The notes: generated by a model not told the origin, from the letters alone. Shown: positions 24,431-34,300, numbered from the stretch's first letter. The stretch is 36,794 bases of DNA from Pseudomonadota bacterium (GCA_029779475.1 JAKPAN010000116.1:1-36794), one strand, 5' to 3'. A program made the numbers and translations.

Positions 24431-26980
24431 TCAGCCGTGCGCGTCCATCATCGCGCGCAGACGCTCCTGCAGCGGCGCGATGCGCGGACTGGACGGACTC
24501 AGCGAACGCGCCGCGTCGAGCGCTCGCGTGGCGTCGTCGCGGCGACCTTCGCCGATGCGCTGGTCGGCCTGATCGAGGAATGCGTTGGCGAGCTTGTCGC
24601 CGAGTCCGGCCAACGCCGGATCGTCGGGCGCGATCTGGCGCACCGCCTCGAGCAGGTTGCGCGCGCGCTGCGGCGTGCCGTTGGTGAGCGCCTGAGCGAA
24701 CAGATCCTTGGCGCGCGCCGGCAATTTGGCGAGACCGTCCCGCGCGGCGGCGGAATTGCCGTCGATGGCGAGCGCAGCGCGGTACTTGTCGTAGGCGCAA
24801 TCGCCGGGCGGCACGATGAGATCGCCGGCTTGCGCCGCGCGCTCGGCATCGGCGACGAGGCGCTGTACCTGTGCGGTCTGCTCCGGCGTGACGTTCGCGT
24901 GGCGCGCATCGATGTCGAGGCGTTCGCGCAATTCGCGCAGGTTGATGCGCGACGCGCGCAGGTCGGGCAGATCGGGGGCGATCTGCGCGGCGCTGCCGAT
25001 GAGTTTTTCCGCCTCGCCGGGGTTGTCGTCGTCGATCGCGGCATTGGCGCGCACGAGGAACGCCTGCGCGATGCGGCGCAAGCCTTGCAGCGTGCGGGCG
25101 TTGTTCGGATCGATGTGTTGCGCTTCGCGGAACAGTTCGAGCGCGGCATCGTCGGCGCCGCTCAAACGCCCGGCCTTCGCGCTCGCGTCGGCGCGGTCGA
25201 GCAGCGCGGAGACCTTCGCCTCCTGTGCGACGCGTGCGGCCTCGCGGGCGCGCGCGATGTCGCCGAGCAGATCGGTCTGGCCCGGATAGCTGGGCAGGAT
25301 GCGCGCGATGTCGTCGCTGCGCGCGGCGGCCGTCGCGATGTCGCCGCCGTCGAGCGCGGCGCGCGCCTGCGCGGCGAGCGCGTCCGCGCATTTGCGCAGG
25401 CCGGCCTGTGCGATCGCGTTGTTCTTGTCGCCCTCGAGGACGCGCTGGTACAGCGCGGCGGCGCCATCCGCGCCGTCGATGCGACCGGCGGCCAGTGCTG
25501 CCGCGGCGGCATCGAGCGCCTGCGCAGTCGCGTCGACTTGCTCGCCGTGCTGCGTCTCGCGTTGCTTGATCGCCTGTGCGAGCTTGTCGACTTCCGTGCC
25601 GCCGCCGAGCAGGTCGCGCGCGGCGTCCAGGTCGGTGTGCGCGGTGGCGAGATCGCCGCTGGCGAGCGCCTGCTGCGCCTGTTCGAGCAGACGCTTGGCG
25701 ACGGCTTCGAGGCCGCGCCGTGCGACATCGTTGTCCGGATCCTGCGCGCGCACGGCGAGGAACAGTTCGCGCGCGCTGTCACCCTGATTGCCGACGAGTT
25801 TGCCGGCGTCGAATGCCTGTTGCGCGCGCGACAACGTGTCGTTGAACGCGGTGCGCGGCAGCAAGTGGCGCAGCGCATCCTGGTAACGCCACGCCGCGCC
25901 GGCGGCGACGACGATCAGCGCAAGCGCGACGATCGCGAAAACATGGCCACGCTTGCGCGGGGGGCGCGCAGGCGTCTTGCGTTCGGCGCGCATCGCGCGC
26001 GCGTCCGCGGCGTCGATCTCGTCGATGCGACCGAGGCTCGGTTCGGCACGGCCGCGCGGCGTATGCGGCGGCGTCTCGGCCGGATCGCGCGCGTACATCG
26101 GCCGCAGACTTTTCAGCGGTGTGTCGCTGCGCGCGCTGACGCGCTCGGGCTCGCGCTCGGCGATCGGTTGCGGCGGCGTCCACTCGCGCATGCGTTCGAG
26201 TTCGGCGACGGCAGCGGCGACTTCATGGCCGCTCTGGAAGCGATCGTCGGGCTCTTTCGCGAGCAAATGATCGAGCAGGTCTTGCAGCGCCGACAGCTCG
26301 TTCGGCAGCGTCGGCAGCGGTTCGGTGATGTGCATGATGCCGACGGCGAGCGAATCCTCGGCGCGGTACGGCGCGTGGCCGACGAGCATTTCGTAGAGCA
26401 CGATGCCGAGACTGTAGAGATCGGCGCGGCCATCGACCGCGCGGCCGCGCGCCTGTTCGGGGCTCATGTAGTGCGGCGTGCCGATGATCGCGCCGGTGCG
26501 CGTCATGCGCAGCGCGGACTCGTGCGCGCGCGCGATGCCGAAATCGGTGAGGACGGCCGAGCCGTCTTCGCGCAGCAGGATGTTGTCGGGCTTGACGTCG
26601 CGGTGGACGATGCCCTTTTCCTGCGCATAGGCGAGCGCCGTGGCGATCTCGCGCGTGACGCGCAATGCCAGCGCGGGCGCGAGCGGCGCGCCGTGGCCGG
26701 ACAGCACTTGGCCGCCGCCGACGTATTCCATCGCGATGTAATGCAGGTCGCCGGCGTGGCCGACGTCATGGATGCCGACGACGTGGCGGTGATGCAGCTT
26801 GGCGGCGATGCGCGCTTCGCGCAGGAAGCGTTCGCCGAAGTTCGGATCGACGAGCAGCGCCGGCGACATCACCTTGAGCGCGACTTCGCGGTCGACCGAT
26901 TCCTGGATCGCCAGATAGACCGTCGCCATGCCGCCGCGGCCGAGCTGGCGCAACATGCGATAACCGGGAATCTCGATCAC
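24431..26980 (-). CDS. Transmembrane Ser/Thr protein kinase with helical-repeat C-terminal region
   Basis: An 849-residue Hanks-type kinase. The kinase domain (about 7-265) has the glycine loop GRGGMATVY, Lys36, Glu55, HRDVKPDN with Asp128, DFG with Asp146, and a MSPEQ end to the activation segment, so it should be active. A basic linker precedes one transmembrane helix (about 346-365, VFAIVALALIVVAAGAAW). The roughly 480-residue extracytoplasmic part consists of alanine-rich alpha-helical repeats resembling TPRs (for example ALFREAQHIDPNNARTL-type units). Start is GTG at 26978-26980 with AGGG upstream. Related PknB-like kinases carry sensory repeats outside the membrane; the ligand here is unknown. 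The NRDE gene follows 7 bases downstream. Confidence 0.93.
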   Translation of the reverse strand: MIEIPGYRMLRQLGRGGMATVYLAIQESVDREVALKVMSPALLVDPNFGERFLREARIAAKLHHRHVVGIHDVGHAGDLHYIAMEYVGGGQVLSGHGAPLAPALALRVTREIATALAYAQEKGIVHRDVKPDNILLREDGSAVLTDFGIARAHESALRMTRTGAIIGTPHYMSPEQARGRAVDGRADLYSLGIVLYEMLVGHAPYRAEDSLAVGIMHITEPLPTLPNELSALQDLLDHLLAKEPDDRFQSGHEVAAAVAELERMREWTPPQPIAEREPERVSARSDTPLKSLRPMYARDPAETPPHTPRGRAEPSLGRIDEIDAADARAMRAERKTPARPPRKRGHVFAIVALALIVVAAGAAWRYQDALRHLLPRTAFNDTLSRAQQAFDAGKLVGNQGDSARELFLAVRAQDPDNDVARRGLEAVAKRLLEQAQQALASGDLATAHTDLDAARDLLGGGTEVDKLAQAIKQRETQHGEQVDATAQALDAAAAALAAGRIDGADGAAALYQRVLEGDKNNAIAQAGLRKCADALAAQARAALDGGDIATAAARSDDIARILPSYPGQTDLLGDIARAREAARVAQEAKVSALLDRADASAKAGRLSGADDAALELFREAQHIDPNNARTLQGLRRIAQAFLVRANAAIDDDNPGEAEKLIGSAAQIAPDLPDLRASRINLRELRERLDIDARHANVTPEQTAQVQRLVADAERAAQAGDLIVPPGDCAYDKYRAALAIDGNSAAARDGLAKLPARAKDLFAQALTNGTPQRARNLLEAVRQIAPDDPALAGLGDKLANAFLDQADQRIGEGRRDDATRALDAARSLSPSSPRIAPLQERLRAMMDAHG

Positions 26981-26988
26981 GTTTCAGG

Positions 26989-27000
26989 CCCTGCGCAGGG
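26989..27000 (-). promoter_or_regulatory. 12-bp palindrome over the kinase ribosome-binding site
   Basis: The perfect palindrome CCCTGCGCAGGG ends 8 bases before the GTG start. Its AGGG is the best Shine-Dalgarno candidate. It could be an operator or mask the ribosome site, but could also be chance. Confidence 0.3.
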
Positions 27001-27132
27001 GTTCCCGCGCGTCTGCGAGCCGCGCACGGAACGGCGGCGCAGCATAGCATGCGGCCACGCCGCGGCTGTCCGTGCATGAAACCGCAAAATCGTGCCCGCG
27101 TAGCACATTCCGCGTCCGTTGCGCCCGATGGC

Positions 27133-29268
27133 TCAGGCGAGTCGCCGCGCCTCGGTCACGTTCGGCACGGCGAGCAGTTGCGAGAGCAGCGCGCTGAGCT
27201 GGCCGAAGTCGGCGACCTTGAGCGTGTAGTTCATTTCCGCGACGCCGCGCCGCGCATCGACGCGCGCGTTCAATGCGACGACGTGCGCGTTCGCCGCGGC
27301 GATCACGTTGCTGACGTCCTTGTGCAGCCACTTGCGGTCGAACCCGCGCACGACGACATCGACTTCGTAACTCTTCGCCGGCCGCGCGCCCCAGGCAACG
27401 GGAATGACGCGGCTCGCGTCGCGCTCGCGCAGCGCCACGACCTGCGCGCAGTCGGCGCGATGCACGGAGACGCCGCGACCGCGCGTGATGTAGCCGACGA
27501 CGGCATCGCCGGGCAGCGGCCGGCAGCAACGCGCGAGCTGGCTGAGCAGGTTGCCGACGCCTTCGATGACGACCGCGCCGCCGCCATCCGTCGCGCGCGA
27601 CGCGGGCGCCGCCACCGTCGACGGCGGCGCGGTTTCCGCGGCTGGCACGCTCAATTCGTGCAGGGCGCGCGCGAGCTGGCCAGAGGTGACGTCGCCGAGC
27701 GCGAGCGCGTGCAGCAACTCGTCCTGCGTCTTCAGGCGGAATTGCTCGGGCAGGCGGTCGAGACTGTCGGGTGGCAGCGCGAGACGCTTGAGTTCGCGTT
27801 CGAGCACGGCGCGGCCGGCAGCGAGGTTCTGCGCGAGGTCGACACGGTTGAACCACGCGCGCACCTTGTCGCGCGCACGATGCGTGCGCAAGAAGCCGAG
27901 TTGCGGCGACAGCCAGTCGCGCCGCGGCTCGCCGGTTTTGCCGGTGAGCACTTCCACGCGATCGCCGCTGGCCGGCTGGAAACCGAGTGGCACGATGCGG
28001 CCGTTGACCTTCGCGCCGCGGCAGCGATGGCCGACGTCGGTGTGGATCGCGTAGGCGAAGTCGAGCACGGTGGCGCCTTGCGGCAAGTCGATCACCTGCC
28101 CTTTCGGCGTGAGCAGGTAAACGCGATCTTCGACCACTTCGGTGCGGAAGCCGGCGAGCAGCGAGGCATCGTCGTCGCCGCCGTCGCGCGCGTCGAGCAG
28201 CTGCCGCATCCACGCGATCTTGCGCTCGAAGCTCGCATCGCCACCGCCGCCTTCCTTATAGCGCCAGTGCGCGGCGACACCGAGTTCGGCGTGGTCGTGC
28301 ATGTCGTACGTGCGGATCTGCACTTCGAGCGTCTTGCCTTCCGGCCCGACGACGGCCGTATGCAACGACTGGTAGTGATTGCCCTTCGGACTCGCGATGT
28401 AGTCGTCGAATTCGCCGGGAATGTACGGCCACAGCGAATGCGCGACGCCGAGCGCGGCGTAGCAGGCGCCGACATCGTCGACGAGCACGCGCAGCGCGCG
28501 CACGTCGTACAACTCGGAGAATTCCAGGCCCTTGCGCTGCATCTTTCGCCAGATCGAATAGATGTGTTTCGGCCGTCCGGCGATGTCGGCGGAAATGCCC
28601 GCTTGCGCAAGCGCATCGCCAAGCTGGCGCTTCGCCGTCGCGATCCAGCGCTCGCGCGCGACGCGGCTTTCGTCGAGAAGATTGGCGATGCGGCGATAGA
28701 CATCCGGTTGCAGGTATCGGAACGCGAGGTCTTCGAGTTCCCACTTGAGCTGCCAGATGCCGAGGCGATTGGCGAGCGGCGCGTGCATGTCGGCGGTCAG
28801 GCGCGCCATCGCGCGGCGCTGTTCGTCGGGTGCGTTCGCGAGCGCGCGCATGCGCACGAGCTGGCGCGCGAGCAGGATGAAGACGACGCGCAGGTCGCGG
28901 ATGATCGCGAGCAGCAATCGACGCAAGCCTTCGCTGCCGCTCGCGCCGTGCTCGGCGTGCAGCGCCCAGACGCGTTCGGCGGCTTGCTGGCCTTCGACGA
29001 GAACATGAACCGTCGGCGGAAACTTCGCCAGGACAATCGATTCCAACGAGGATCGTTCGCCGCGTGCGTACAGGATGCATGCGGACAACGCTTCGTCGTC
29101 AAGGCCAAGGCCCAGCAGTTCCGTGAGAATGGCCTGCAATTCGAGCCGACTCGCTGGCGTGACGCCAGCCGAACCAATCGGCGCCTGCTCGAACAGCAGC
29201 GCAGCCGAAGAAGCGAGAGGGATGGCTGAGCTTGCTCGAGCCTCAAGCCAAGTGCACAAAGAAGTCAC
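27133..29268 (-). CDS. relA: (p)ppGpp synthetase RelA
   Basis: A 711-residue ribosome-associated alarmone synthetase that makes pppGpp or ppGpp from ATP and GTP or GDP during amino-acid starvation. The N-terminal hydrolase domain is degenerate: no HDxxED motif is visible. The synthetase domain carries YDVRALRVLVDD and GNHYQSLHT. Glu286-Phe-Asp-Asp289 in PGEFDDYIASPK is the EXDD motif of synthetase-only RelA; bifunctional SpoT/Rel has RXKD. Then come TGS (DRVYLLTPKGQVIDLPQGATVLDFAY), helical and zinc-finger-like (Cys581-Cys582 in ARCCRPLPGD) and ACT domains. Start is GTG at 29266-29268. A separate SpoT is expected elsewhere in the genome. Confidence 0.95.
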   Translation of the reverse strand: MTSLCTWLEARASSAIPLASSAALLFEQAPIGSAGVTPASRLELQAILTELLGLGLDDEALSACILYARGERSSLESIVLAKFPPTVHVLVEGQQAAERVWALHAEHGASGSEGLRRLLLAIIRDLRVVFILLARQLVRMRALANAPDEQRRAMARLTADMHAPLANRLGIWQLKWELEDLAFRYLQPDVYRRIANLLDESRVARERWIATAKRQLGDALAQAGISADIAGRPKHIYSIWRKMQRKGLEFSELYDVRALRVLVDDVGACYAALGVAHSLWPYIPGEFDDYIASPKGNHYQSLHTAVVGPEGKTLEVQIRTYDMHDHAELGVAAHWRYKEGGGGDASFERKIAWMRQLLDARDGGDDDASLLAGFRTEVVEDRVYLLTPKGQVIDLPQGATVLDFAYAIHTDVGHRCRGAKVNGRIVPLGFQPASGDRVEVLTGKTGEPRRDWLSPQLGFLRTHRARDKVRAWFNRVDLAQNLAAGRAVLERELKRLALPPDSLDRLPEQFRLKTQDELLHALALGDVTSGQLARALHELSVPAAETAPPSTVAAPASRATDGGGAVVIEGVGNLLSQLARCCRPLPGDAVVGYITRGRGVSVHRADCAQVVALRERDASRVIPVAWGARPAKSYEVDVVVRGFDRKWLHKDVSNVIAAANAHVVALNARVDARRGVAEMNYTLKVADFGQLSALLSQLLAVPNVTEARRLA

Positions 29269-29311
29269 GAGCGTACTTTTAGCTTCGCATACTCAGGAAT
29301 CGAACATACTG

Positions 29312-29339
29312 AAAAAAATCGGCGCCATAGGCGCCGATT
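29312..29339 (-). terminator. Rho-independent terminator of the secreted orphan gene
   Basis: On the minus strand a 10-bp perfect stem (arms 29330-29339 and 29317-29326, 3-base loop) ends in a T-run (A residues 29312-29318). It lies 42 bases after the stop at 29381 and isolates that gene from relA downstream. Confidence 0.92.
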
Positions 29340-29380
29340 CGTGAAGATCACATGACGCCACGCTGGCGTTCAACGCGTAC

Positions 29381-30553
29381 TCAAGGTTGTTGCGGTGGTG
29401 GTGGCTGCGGCAGCCAACTGAATCCATTTGACGTTGGCTTGAAGCCAAAGACAACATCGTCCCCCGAGAACTTGTTACCACCCACCGAGGAAACAGCCGG
29501 ATCTATCCCAATAGCCACTGCGACGACTGGCGTGCCCGGATTCGGGTGCGCACCCAAAATCTTGCGCTTGATGATGATGTAGTTGGTATTCGACGGACTC
29601 GTCGACGTCGAGTTTGCCAAGGCACTACTTTCGAAACGTAATGTGCCCGTTGTCGAGGAAATAGTCTGCCAAGTACATGGGCTACCGGAAAGATTGCCGG
29701 ACAACGGAGCCGTCGAGGTCAGGCAGTAAGAAGCGCCCGTACCCCACAGGAATGTTGAATCATAAGCATCCGTAATAACGAATGGAATGTCAGTCCCAGT
29801 CTGGTTGCTAACCGAATAATGAAGCGCGTAATAGAAATAGGTGAACGACGGATCGAAACCCGTGTCCATGATGGCTGAACGCTTTGTCGTGGTAGATGAG
29901 TCGACCCCGACCAACGCCGCGCAGCCTACATCTTCATTGACTTGCGGAGATGACATGTCGCAGCCATCAAACGGCACTTGCGTCCAATCAAGCGACGCCC
30001 AATCGAAGGGTGTGGCTGCCGCAGGTGGCGCCCAATTGACCAGACGCGGCATCTGTTGGTTGCTCAACGAGAACAAGTCGTCGAAGCTATCGTGATAAAT
30101 ATCGTCGATATAACGTGATTGAGCCATCTCGCCGTTGCCGCCACGCGCGTCACAAACCAGAGTGGGCGACGATATCGCGCCTGTATTGAAGGTGAGTGCC
30201 GTGCCGGTATACGAAATGGGCCCAAGATCGGTAGCTGTCGCGAACGTCCAGCGGTTCAGCGAGCCGGAGGTACTTTGATCCTCATGTTGCGATCGCAATA
30301 TGAAGCTGGAGGAAGAAGGGGTGCCAACATTCGTGCAGAGCAGGAATCCGTTTGTATAGACGGAGACATTCCCGGGGCTGCCGACGGCGAAGCTGACGCC
30401 CGCCGCACCTGCAGTCTGTGGGGTCTGCACATCGAGCGCTTGCTCGCCACCTGCCTGCACTTGGGCGGACTGCGCCTGCAACAGCGACGGAAACATCACT
30501 GCACAGACCGCGCTCATCATTCCATACTTCACAAACTTAACTGCTAATGACAT
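29381..30553 (-). CDS. Secreted protein of unknown function, low GC
   Basis: A 390-residue exported protein. The signal peptide is SLAVKFVKYGMMSAVCAVMFPSLLQAQSA, cleaved after LQAQ or QSA. The mature part is rich in Ser, Thr, Asp and aromatics, with a beta-strand look, four to six cysteines (LLCTNVG, VCDARGG, DGCDMSS, GCAALVG, SYCLTS, SPCTWQ) and a Pro-Gln-rich tail. I recognise no family. A stretch near 29761 is about 42% GC and the next line 50%, against nearly 70% in neighbours, so this looks like a recent arrival or a gene under unusual codon selection. It has its own terminator and a 239-base divergent upstream region. Function is unknown. Confidence 0.85.
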   Translation of the reverse strand: MSLAVKFVKYGMMSAVCAVMFPSLLQAQSAQVQAGGEQALDVQTPQTAGAAGVSFAVGSPGNVSVYTNGFLLCTNVGTPSSSSFILRSQHEDQSTSGSLNRWTFATATDLGPISYTGTALTFNTGAISSPTLVCDARGGNGEMAQSRYIDDIYHDSFDDLFSLSNQQMPRLVNWAPPAAATPFDWASLDWTQVPFDGCDMSSPQVNEDVGCAALVGVDSSTTTKRSAIMDTGFDPSFTYFYYALHYSVSNQTGTDIPFVITDAYDSTFLWGTGASYCLTSTAPLSGNLSGSPCTWQTISSTTGTLRFESSALANSTSTSPSNTNYIIIKRKILGAHPNPGTPVVAVAIGIDPAVSSVGGNKFSGDDVVFGFKPTSNGFSWLPQPPPPQQP

Positions 30554-30792
30554 GAGCTACTGATCTCTCAATCCACGGCGCTGTTTGCACTCCCCTCCGT
30601 GAGGGACGCCAAACACCCACACAGGACAATTCATTCATCGTATGACACGGACGGCGACCAACCCTGCGCAGCACATGCTACACTCGCCACGCCGCATCCT
30701 ATACGAAATTTGCGGCGAAAGCACCTGTTAACTTCGTGTAAATCAAGGGTTTGCACGCCTCTCAATTTGTCGACGAAACAATGGAATTTCTC

Positions 30793-31260
30793 ATGCGTCT
30801 CAGCGCCTTCGTCGCAGCACTTGCACTTTGCGCGGCTACACCTCAGATCAGCGCCCAGACCACCGCCCCCACGCTCGAAGAGCGCATGTCCCAGGCCGAG
30901 TTCCGCAATGCCGGTCTGGACAAGCTCTCTCCCGAGGAACTGGCCAACCTGAACGCGTGGATCGGCGCCCACGGCGGCTCGATCCGCTATGTCACGCCGA
31001 ACGGCGCGGCGGTGTTCGATACCGACCAGGGCGATCGCATCGTCGTCGAAAGCGCGATCAAGGGTACCTTCAGGGGCTGGCGCGAACACACCGTGTTCAC
31101 GCTGGAAAACGGCCAGCAGTGGGTGCCGGCCGAGTCCGGCGGCTTCGACGCCGGCACGTTCGACAGTCCCAAGGTGCGCATCAAGCCGATGATGCTCGGC
31201 AGCTGGCTCATGGTCGTCGAAGGCTGCAGCTGCAGCGTGCGCGTGCGTCGCGTGAAGTAA
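30793..31260 (+). CDS. Small secreted protein of unknown function
   Basis: A 155-residue exported protein. Signal peptide RLSAFVAALALCAATPQISA, then a helical stretch (LEERMSQAEFRNAGLDKLSPEELANLNAWI) and a beta-rich region. The latter ends TFRGWREHTVFTLENGQQWVPAESG and KVRIKPMMLGSWLMVVEG, recalling SH3-like or OB-like small barrels seen in uncharacterised Xanthomonadaceae proteins. Two cysteines (GCSCSVRVRRVK) lie near the end. The ATG at 30793 was chosen over 30781 because it directly begins the signal peptide and has GGAA 7 bases upstream. It is divergent from the low-GC orphan and ends at a hairpin shared with hrpA. Confidence 0.8.
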   Translation: MRLSAFVAALALCAATPQISAQTTAPTLEERMSQAEFRNAGLDKLSPEELANLNAWIGAHGGSIRYVTPNGAAVFDTDQGDRIVVESAIKGTFRGWREHTVFTLENGQQWVPAESGGFDAGTFDSPKVRIKPMMLGSWLMVVEGCSCSVRVRRVK

Positions 31261-31284
31261 CGGCGACATCGCGTTTCCGGCCTC

Positions 31285-31315
31285 GCAAACCGCCCGCTCA
31301 TCGCGGGCGGTTTGC
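31285..31315. terminator. Bidirectional hairpin terminator between the small secreted protein gene and hrpA
   Basis: Perfect 13-bp arms (31285-31297 and 31303-31315) with 5-base loop TCATC. The stem ends in CAAA/TTTG, giving short U-rich ends on both strands. It lies 24 bases after the plus-strand stop. The last base of the right arm is the first base of the hrpA stop codon, so the hairpin starts inside that stop on the minus strand. Confidence 0.8.
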
Positions 31316-34300
31316 TATCCGCGCAACGATTCGACGAGCTTGGCGAGCCGTTTCGGCGACACCGGCTCGGGCGTGCGCAATTCCTGTGCGAAAGTCGACA
31401 CGCGCAATTCCTCGACCAGCCAGCGCAGCTCGTCCACGAGCGGATCGCTGTCCATGCGAGCGCGATGCTTGAGCACCTCGCGCCAATAGACCTGCACGCC
31501 GAGCATGCGCGCCTGGTCGCGCGCGGGATCCTGGCGCAGGCGTTCCGCGCGCAGCTTCATCGCCTTGAGATAACGCGGCAGTTGCGCGAGCCGCGACTTG
31601 CCGAGATCGCGCACGAAACCCGGCGCGAGCAATTCGTCGAGCTGCTCGCGCAAGTCGTCGTAGTTCGCCTTGGCGAAGCCGAGCAGCGGCGGCGTGAGCA
31701 GCGGCCGCAATTCCGCGTACGCCACGATGATCGCTTCGGCGAGCGCGAGGCGTTCGATCGCCGCCGGAAACAGTTCGCGCGCGAGCGATTCGCGCAGATG
31801 TTCGAACGCACCTCGATCGCGCACATCCAGCTCGTGCGCCGCGAGTCTTTCGCGCCAAGCGCCCTCGATGATGTCGGCGCGCAGCGCGTCCGTATTGCCC
31901 AGCGGAGTCCATTGCAGCGCAAGCGCGCGATCGAGCGGCAGCTGTCGCCGCGACTGCTTGATCTTGTCCGCGAGCGCGCGCCGCAGCAGGCGCTCGACGC
32001 CGCGCCGATGCTCTGCAAGCGCTTCATCGCGCTGCTCGAACACGCGCAGCGCCACCGTCTCGCCGAGATCGACGAGCGCGGGAAACGCGGTCAATCCGCC
32101 GCCGGACACGATGCGATCGGGGATTTCCTCGAAGTCGAACGTCTCCACGTCCTCGCGCGTGAGTTCGACGTCGGCGCGGCGCGAGAACGCGACGCGCGCG
32201 GCGCCCGTCCATTGCGACTGGATCGCGGCGAGATCGCGACTCTCGATGAGCGTCGCACCGCTTTCGTCGAAGACGCGGAAGCGCATCGACAGATGCGGAG
32301 CGAGTTCGACGGGCGCGAAATCCTTCGCCTCGATCGCGACGCCGGTGACGCGGCGCAGATAGCGCGCGAGCGCGTCGAACAAGGGCTCGTCGCGCGGCGC
32401 TTCCGCTTGCGCGAACGCGCGCGCGAAATCGGGCGCGGGCACGAAATTGCGGCGCAGCGCCTTCGGCAAGCCACGGATTGCATCGGCGACTTTTTCCTCG
32501 ATCAATCCCGGCACGAGCCATTCGCAGCGCGACGGCGGCACCGCATTCACGAACGCGAGCGGCACGTGCAGCGTCACGCCGTCGGCGTCGTCGCCGGGCA
32601 CGAAGCGATACGACAGCCGCAGCGCGTGGCCGGCGACGTCGAGCTGCGCGGGAAATTCGCGCGCACCGACGCCGGTCGATTCGCCGAGCACATCGCCTTC
32701 CGACCAGTGCAACGCCGCCTGCTCGCTTGGCGATGCGCGGCGATACCACGCGTCAAGCGCCGCGGCCGTGCTGATCTCGATCGGCAATTTGCCCGTGAAG
32801 AAGGCAGCGAGTTCGTCCTCGTCGCGGACGAGGCCGGCGCGGCGCCGCTTGGCTTCGGTCTCGCGCGCCTGCGCGAGCACGCGCGCGTTGGCGCGCACGA
32901 AGTCGGCACGCGCATCGATCTCACCGCGCGCAAGCGCTTCGCGCACGAAGATTGCGTGCGCTTCCTGCGGATCCTGGTTGCCGAATTGCACGGGCCGCTG
33001 CTCGACAAGCGCGAGTCCGAACAACGTGACCTGCTCGTACGCCACCACGGCGCCGCGCTTGCGCGACCAGTGCGCGTCGCGCCAGGACTTCTTCACCAGA
33101 TGCGCGGCCTGCTGTTCGATCCACTGCGGCTCGATCTTCGCGCAAAGCATCGCGTAGACCTTCTGCAAGTCGAGGATCTGCCCCGCGAGCAACCATTGCG
33201 ATGCGGCTTTGGCGACGGACGAACCGGGAAAGATCGCAAACCTGCGCTCGCGCGTGCCGCGATACTGGCCGCGCTCGTCCTTGCGCCCGACCTGCGTGGG
33301 CCAGCCCGAGAGCAGGCAGCGATGCACGGCTTCGTAGCGCGCGCCGTCCATGTCCGTCGACGCACTCGATTCCGCGCCGGTCGGCGTTTGCGATTGCCGC
33401 GATCGCGGCGTGCGTGCTTTTGCGTCGGGACGCGCGTTTCGCGGCGATGGCGCGGAAACAACCTTGGGCGCATCGAGCACCCAACCCAATTCGTCGCTCA
33501 CGAGCACGAGCAACTGCCGATGCAACTCGCGCCACTCGCGCATGCGCAGGAACGACAGGAAATGTGCCTGACACCAGTCGCGCAGTTTCGACTGCGTGAG
33601 TTCCTCGTGCGCGCTGCTGTATGCAGTCCAGAGCCGCAACACGCCCACAAAATCGGACTTCGGATCGGCGAACGGCGCGTGCGCCGCGTCGGCCTGCGCG
33701 CGCGCATCGGCCGGCCGTTCGCGCGGATCCTGGATGCTCAGGAACGCGGCGAGCACGAGCAGTTCTCGCAGCGCGCCGCGACCGCTCGCTTCGATGAGCA
33801 TGCGCGACAGCGCGACGTCGATCGGCAGGCGTGCCATGACGCGACCGGTTTCGGTGAGCTTGTATTGAAAAGTGCGGCCAGGGATGGCCGTTTTTTGATT
33901 GTCCGCGATCACGGACGATCGCAAGGGTTTCGCTTCGTCGTCCACCGCGCCGAGTTCGGCGAGGCGTCGATAACCGTCGCCGATCGCGCGCTCGTTCGGC
34001 GCTTCGACAAACGGGAAATCCGTCGGATCGCCGAGCTTGAGCGCAAGCATGCGCAGGATCACGCCCGCGAGCGAGGTGCGCAGGATTTCCGGATCGGTAT
34101 AGCGCGGCCGCTGCGCGTAATCGTCTTCGGCATAGAGACGGTGGCAGATGCCGGGGCCGACGCGGCCGCAGCGGCCCTTGCGCTGGTTGGCGGCGGCCTG
34201 CGAGATCGGCTCGATGTGCAGGCGTTCGAGCTGGTTGCGCGGGTTGTAGCGCTTGACGCGCGCAGTGCCGGTGTCGATGACGTAGCGGATGCGCGGCACC

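Noticed and set aside
27049-29229. 726-codon plus-strand frame opposite relA
   Set aside because: No recognisable motifs and it is antisense to an intact RelA.
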